Shown piece after piece: positions 5,173 to 7,924 of a stretch of 7,924 bases of DNA. The stretch is taken from positions 159 through 8,082 of the forward strand of contig DBAE01000146.1 of NCBI GenBank assembly GCA_002291495.1. Reading direction: 5' to 3'. The notes beneath the pieces were generated by a model. That model was not told the origin of the DNA. It did not search any database and saw nothing but the letters and a program-made list of their open reading frames with translations. The stretch is from Bacteriovoracaceae bacterium UBA1018. Lineage in GTDB: Bacteria; Bdellovibrionota; UBA1018. The translations under genes were made by a program, and so were the position numbers. The first letter of the stretch is position 1. Every line of letters starts with the position of its first letter.

Positions 5173-5214
5173 GAAAATACGGCTCGCCTCGAGTATGGAG
5201 TGTCGTGACAAGCC
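5173..5214 (-). terminator. Weak candidate terminator after the RND gene
   Basis: Seven bases past the RND stop, minus-strand GGCTTGTC (5214-5207) can pair with GGCGAGCC (5188-5181), eight pairs including two G-U, around an 18-base loop. The tail GTATTTTCCC has a short T-run. The large loop and imperfect tail make it a weak or partial terminator, so read-through into the secreted-protein gene is plausible. Confidence 0.38.
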
Positions 5215-5220
5215 TACAGT

Positions 5221-7924
5221 TTAACTCAGAACCTTCTTCGGCTTACTTTCAAACTTGGTGAGCATGAGATAGATCGCCGGCACTACGAAAAGGGTAAGAA
5301 CCGTCGAAACAATGGTACCACCTATGATCGCAAGTCCCATCGGAAGCCGAGCTTCGGAACCCATTCCATGACCAATAGCTAGGGGGAGTGCCGCTGCCAC
5401 CGTCGCTACTGAAGTCATAATGATTGGTCTCAAACGCACGGGACAAGCTTCAAGAAGGGAATGAGCAACGTCATCTTTTCCTTCTCGCTTATGCTCCTCT
5501 CGTCGTTGATTAGTGAATTCGACAAGTAGAATTGAGTTCTTTTTGGCAATACCCATCAATACGATTAAACCAATAAATGAGAACAAATTAAGTGATACTC
5601 CTGTCATCCAAAGGGCCAATAGAGCTCCCGTCACGCTAAATGGGAGTGCCATTAACACAGAGATGGGATGTACAAAGGAGTTAAACTGAACTGCCAAAAT
5701 CAAATAGGCTACTAGTACACCGATAAGTAACGCTCCATAGAGACTAGCGAATGCTTCGCTAAACCCGGCAGACGCTCCTTCGAGTGCAAATGTATATCCG
5801 ATCGGTAATATCTCTGCAGCTATCTCCTTTGTTCGATCCAGTGCCTTCGCTTGAGACACGCCTGGAGCCAAGTTGCCGTAAACGGAAATGGCTCTTTGTC
5901 GATTTACGCGACTGATTGCTAAGGATGCTTTTTCTTCCTTGATCGTAACGATCTCGGAGAGTGGCAATAAGTTACCCGCGTTATTTCGGACATAGATGCG
6001 TTTGATGTCAGCCGCAGAACGAACGAGATGATCCGGGATCTTAAATCGAATATCGTATCGGCGACCGTTCGCCGTATATCGACCTTGCCGTAATCCTCCA
6101 ACTGCTGCAGACAAAGTACGCCCAACTGTTTCGACAGTGACTCCTCGGGCCGCCATTGCAGCACGGTTAGGTTCAATCACCAATTCAGGAATTCCAGCTC
6201 GGAAGTCCATATCTAGATCTACGCCCAGGCCTTCACTCTCAAGGCGTTTCATAAGTTCCTGAGCCTTAGTATTAAGAACGTTTAGATCAGGCCCTCGCAA
6301 GTTAATTGCAATCGGGTTTTGACGACCCGATGAAAGATTTCTTGCCGACAGATCGCGCATGTTAATTCTTGCACCTTTGATCGGTTTAAATTTTTCGCGC
6401 AACGAGTTCATGACTTCTATGTGTGTTTTATCCCTTTCATTTTTAGGAGTGAGAGATACCGGAATGAAGATTTGATTAACTTGAGAGTTAGGTCCACCTG
6501 CTCCGACAGAAATTACAAATCCAGAAATTTCAGGGATTCCTGCCATGGCTGCTTCCATCTCTCGCGAAATTGAATCTGTTGTTTCAAGAGACGATCCGGG
6601 CGGAGTTTGTGCCTGAACGATCAGGATATCTTGATCTTGAGATGGAACAAACTCCTGACGAAGTTTTTTGACTAGGACCAACGAGACGACAAAGATGATC
6701 ATTGAAACCGCTACAACAGTGCCCTTCCACTTCAAAGTTACAGCAAGCAACTTTCGATAGGATTCAGCAAAGCCTTCGAACTTATGATCAAGATATGCTT
6801 CAAATTTCCCGACTTTAGGTTCGGACGCCAAAAAAGCAGCCGCACGCATAGGAGTAATTGTCACAGCTTCTAATAGAGAGAGTAATACGGCTGCAGAGAT
6901 CGTGATTCCGAATTGGAAGAAAAATTTTCCGATAACTCCTTCCATAAATACTACGGGAATAAAGATCGCGATAACGGCTAAAGTAGCTGCTGCAGCTGCT
7001 GGTAAGACCTCTTTTGAACCTTCAGATGCTGCTCGCACTGATCCTTTGCCCATCCGATAATGTCGCACGATGTTTTCAAGCAGCATGATCGCATCATCTA
7101 CGACAATTGAGATCGATAGTGTCAAAGCGAGCAGGGTAAAGAGATTGAGCGTAAAACCAGAAAACTTAAGAATGATAAAGGTCCCGACGATCGAAGTCGG
7201 GATTGAAAACAAGATATTAATTGCTGCTGGAATGCTCCCGAGGAAAAGGAAGCAGATCAAAATTGTGATACCGGCGGCGACCCACAGTTTTTCAAGCGTA
7301 AGGTCTACGGTGGATGCTGTTGATCGCGTGAAATCGACGTTAACTCGATATCCGTAACCTTCCGGAAATTTGACTTCCTTAAGCTTTTCATGCACTGCGG
7401 CCGCAACATCAACTTCGTTTGTACCTCTTTGTTTTTTGATCCGAAGAGAGATCGCTGCTTTTCCTTCAAATCGCGCCATACGTCTTACGTCACTTAGCCC
7501 GTCTTCAACTCGAGCAACATCTTTGATTCTAATCTGGCTGTTATGAATTGTTTGTCCGCCACGACGAAGTATCAATATGTCGCCAACTTCGTCGGCATTG
7601 ACGGCTTCACCAAGCCATCGGACACGCAGTTCTCGTTTTCCTTCAGTAAACTGACCAGCAGCGCTTTCTAAGTGTTGAGTACTGAGGGCGTCGATTACGT
7701 CGGTGATAGCCAAATCGAGATCTTTTAGTCTCTTTGGATCAAGCCAAATCCGAAGATTTCGCGAACTGAAACCGCCAATGTCTACTTCGCCGATACCTGG
7801 TAAAAACCGAAGTTGATCGAGCAAGGATCGCTCAGTCCAATTGAGCATCTCTCTCAGCTCAGATTTGCTGAAAATAGATACGATTACGATAGGGTCTTCT
7901 TCAGGATTTTGTTTCCGAATTGTA
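5221..7924 (-). CDS. RND efflux transporter permease, AcrB/HAE1-like (N-terminus beyond right edge)
   Basis: The inner-membrane, proton-driven pump subunit of a tripartite efflux system. The frame stays open past the internal ATG at 7848 to the window edge, so 900 residues are visible. By alignment in memory with AcrB, about 130 residues are missing: TM1 and part of the first porter subdomains. Visible in order are the porter segment (G-I-G-E-V-D-I-G-G, then R-I-W-L-D-P), TM2-TM6, TM7 near visible residue 410, the second periplasmic loop, and TM8-TM12. TM4 has V-V-D-D-A-I-M-L-L-E-N, with the twin proton-relay aspartates at visible residues 276-277 (7093-7098). TM10 has A-K-K-N-S-I-L-L-V-E-F with the matching lysine at visible residue 795. 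The Asp pair favours the hydrophobe/amphiphile (HAE1) class over heavy-metal pumps. Partners (adaptor, outer-membrane channel) would lie upstream, outside the window. The substrate cannot be read from the sequence. Confidence 0.95.
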   Translation of the reverse strand, partial: TIRKQNPEEDPIVIVSIFSKSELREMLNWTERSLLDQLRFLPGIGEVDIGGFSSRNLRIWLDPKRLKDLDLAITDVIDALSTQHLESAAGQFTEGKRELRVRWLGEAVNADEVGDILILRRGGQTIHNSQIRIKDVARVEDGLSDVRRMARFEGKAAISLRIKKQRGTNEVDVAAAVHEKLKEVKFPEGYGYRVNVDFTRSTASTVDLTLEKLWVAAGITILICFLFLGSIPAAINILFSIPTSIVGTFIILKFSGFTLNLFTLLALTLSISIVVDDAIMLLENIVRHYRMGKGSVRAASEGSKEVLPAAAAATLAVIAIFIPVVFMEGVIGKFFFQFGITISAAVLLSLLEAVTITPMRAAAFLASEPKVGKFEAYLDHKFEGFAESYRKLLAVTLKWKGTVVAVSMIIFVVSLVLVKKLRQEFVPSQDQDILIVQAQTPPGSSLETTDSISREMEAAMAGIPEISGFVISVGAGGPNSQVNQIFIPVSLTPKNERDKTHIEVMNSLREKFKPIKGARINMRDLSARNLSSGRQNPIAINLRGPDLNVLNTKAQELMKRLESEGLGVDLDMDFRAGIPELVIEPNRAAMAARGVTVETVGRTLSAAVGGLRQGRYTANGRRYDIRFKIPDHLVRSAADIKRIYVRNNAGNLLPLSEIVTIKEEKASLAISRVNRQRAISVYGNLAPGVSQAKALDRTKEIAAEILPIGYTFALEGASAGFSEAFASLYGALLIGVLVAYLILAVQFNSFVHPISVLMALPFSVTGALLALWMTGVSLNLFSFIGLIVLMGIAKKNSILLVEFTNQRREEHKREGKDDVAHSLLEACPVRLRPIIMTSVATVAAALPLAIGHGMGSEARLPMGLAIIGGTIVSTVLTLFVVPAIYLMLTKFESKPKKVLS

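Noticed and set aside
7846..7848. ATG at 7848 as the start of the RND gene
   Set aside because: The reading frame continues unbroken to the window edge with RND-like sequence (P-I-V-I-V-S), so this is an internal methionine and the gene is partial.

Overview
The window is chromosomal housekeeping DNA from a Gram-negative (diderm) bacterium. An Sec-type lipoprotein signal, an RND efflux pump and a periplasmic-type secreted protein all imply two membranes. Gene content and protein style (ftsQ-ftsA-ftsZ, M16 lipoprotein, long Ala/Pro/Gln FtsZ linker) would fit Bdellovibrionota or another former deltaproteobacterial group. That placement is inference from style, not a database match.

Layout. Positions 1-617 (minus) hold the N-terminal part of an M16 zinc-peptidase lipoprotein running off the left edge. 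It is transcribed divergently from the division cluster ftsQ (651-1460), ftsA (1541-2776) and ftsZ (2935-4395), all on the plus strand. A strong intrinsic terminator (4422-4467) closes ftsZ. On the minus strand follow a small secreted protein of unknown function (4477-5085) and, upstream of it, the last 900 residues of an RND (AcrB-like) transporter that runs off the right edge (5221-7924).

How the genes work together. FtsQ is a bitopic divisome protein. FtsA is the actin-like membrane anchor and FtsZ is the tubulin-like ring polymer; FtsA binds the C-terminal peptide of FtsZ. The usual mur/ddl genes are absent just before ftsQ, and no lpxC follows ftsZ, so this is a cut-down dcw block. The efflux and secreted-protein genes have no evident link to division.

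No mobile element, CRISPR array, tRNA or rRNA is visible, and I found no clearly new biological system. The most interesting signals are non-coding. (1) The M16/ftsQ gap has a symmetric inverted repeat whose two arms look like extended -10 elements, placing both transcripts nearly leaderless. (2) The 158-base ftsA-ftsZ leader contains several hairpins, two mutually exclusive GC pairings, and a 28-codon open frame that overlaps the ftsZ start codon. (3) A perfect 10-base inverted repeat could mask the ribosome binding site of the secreted-protein gene. (4) The FtsZ linker has an 81-residue stretch without a single charged residue.
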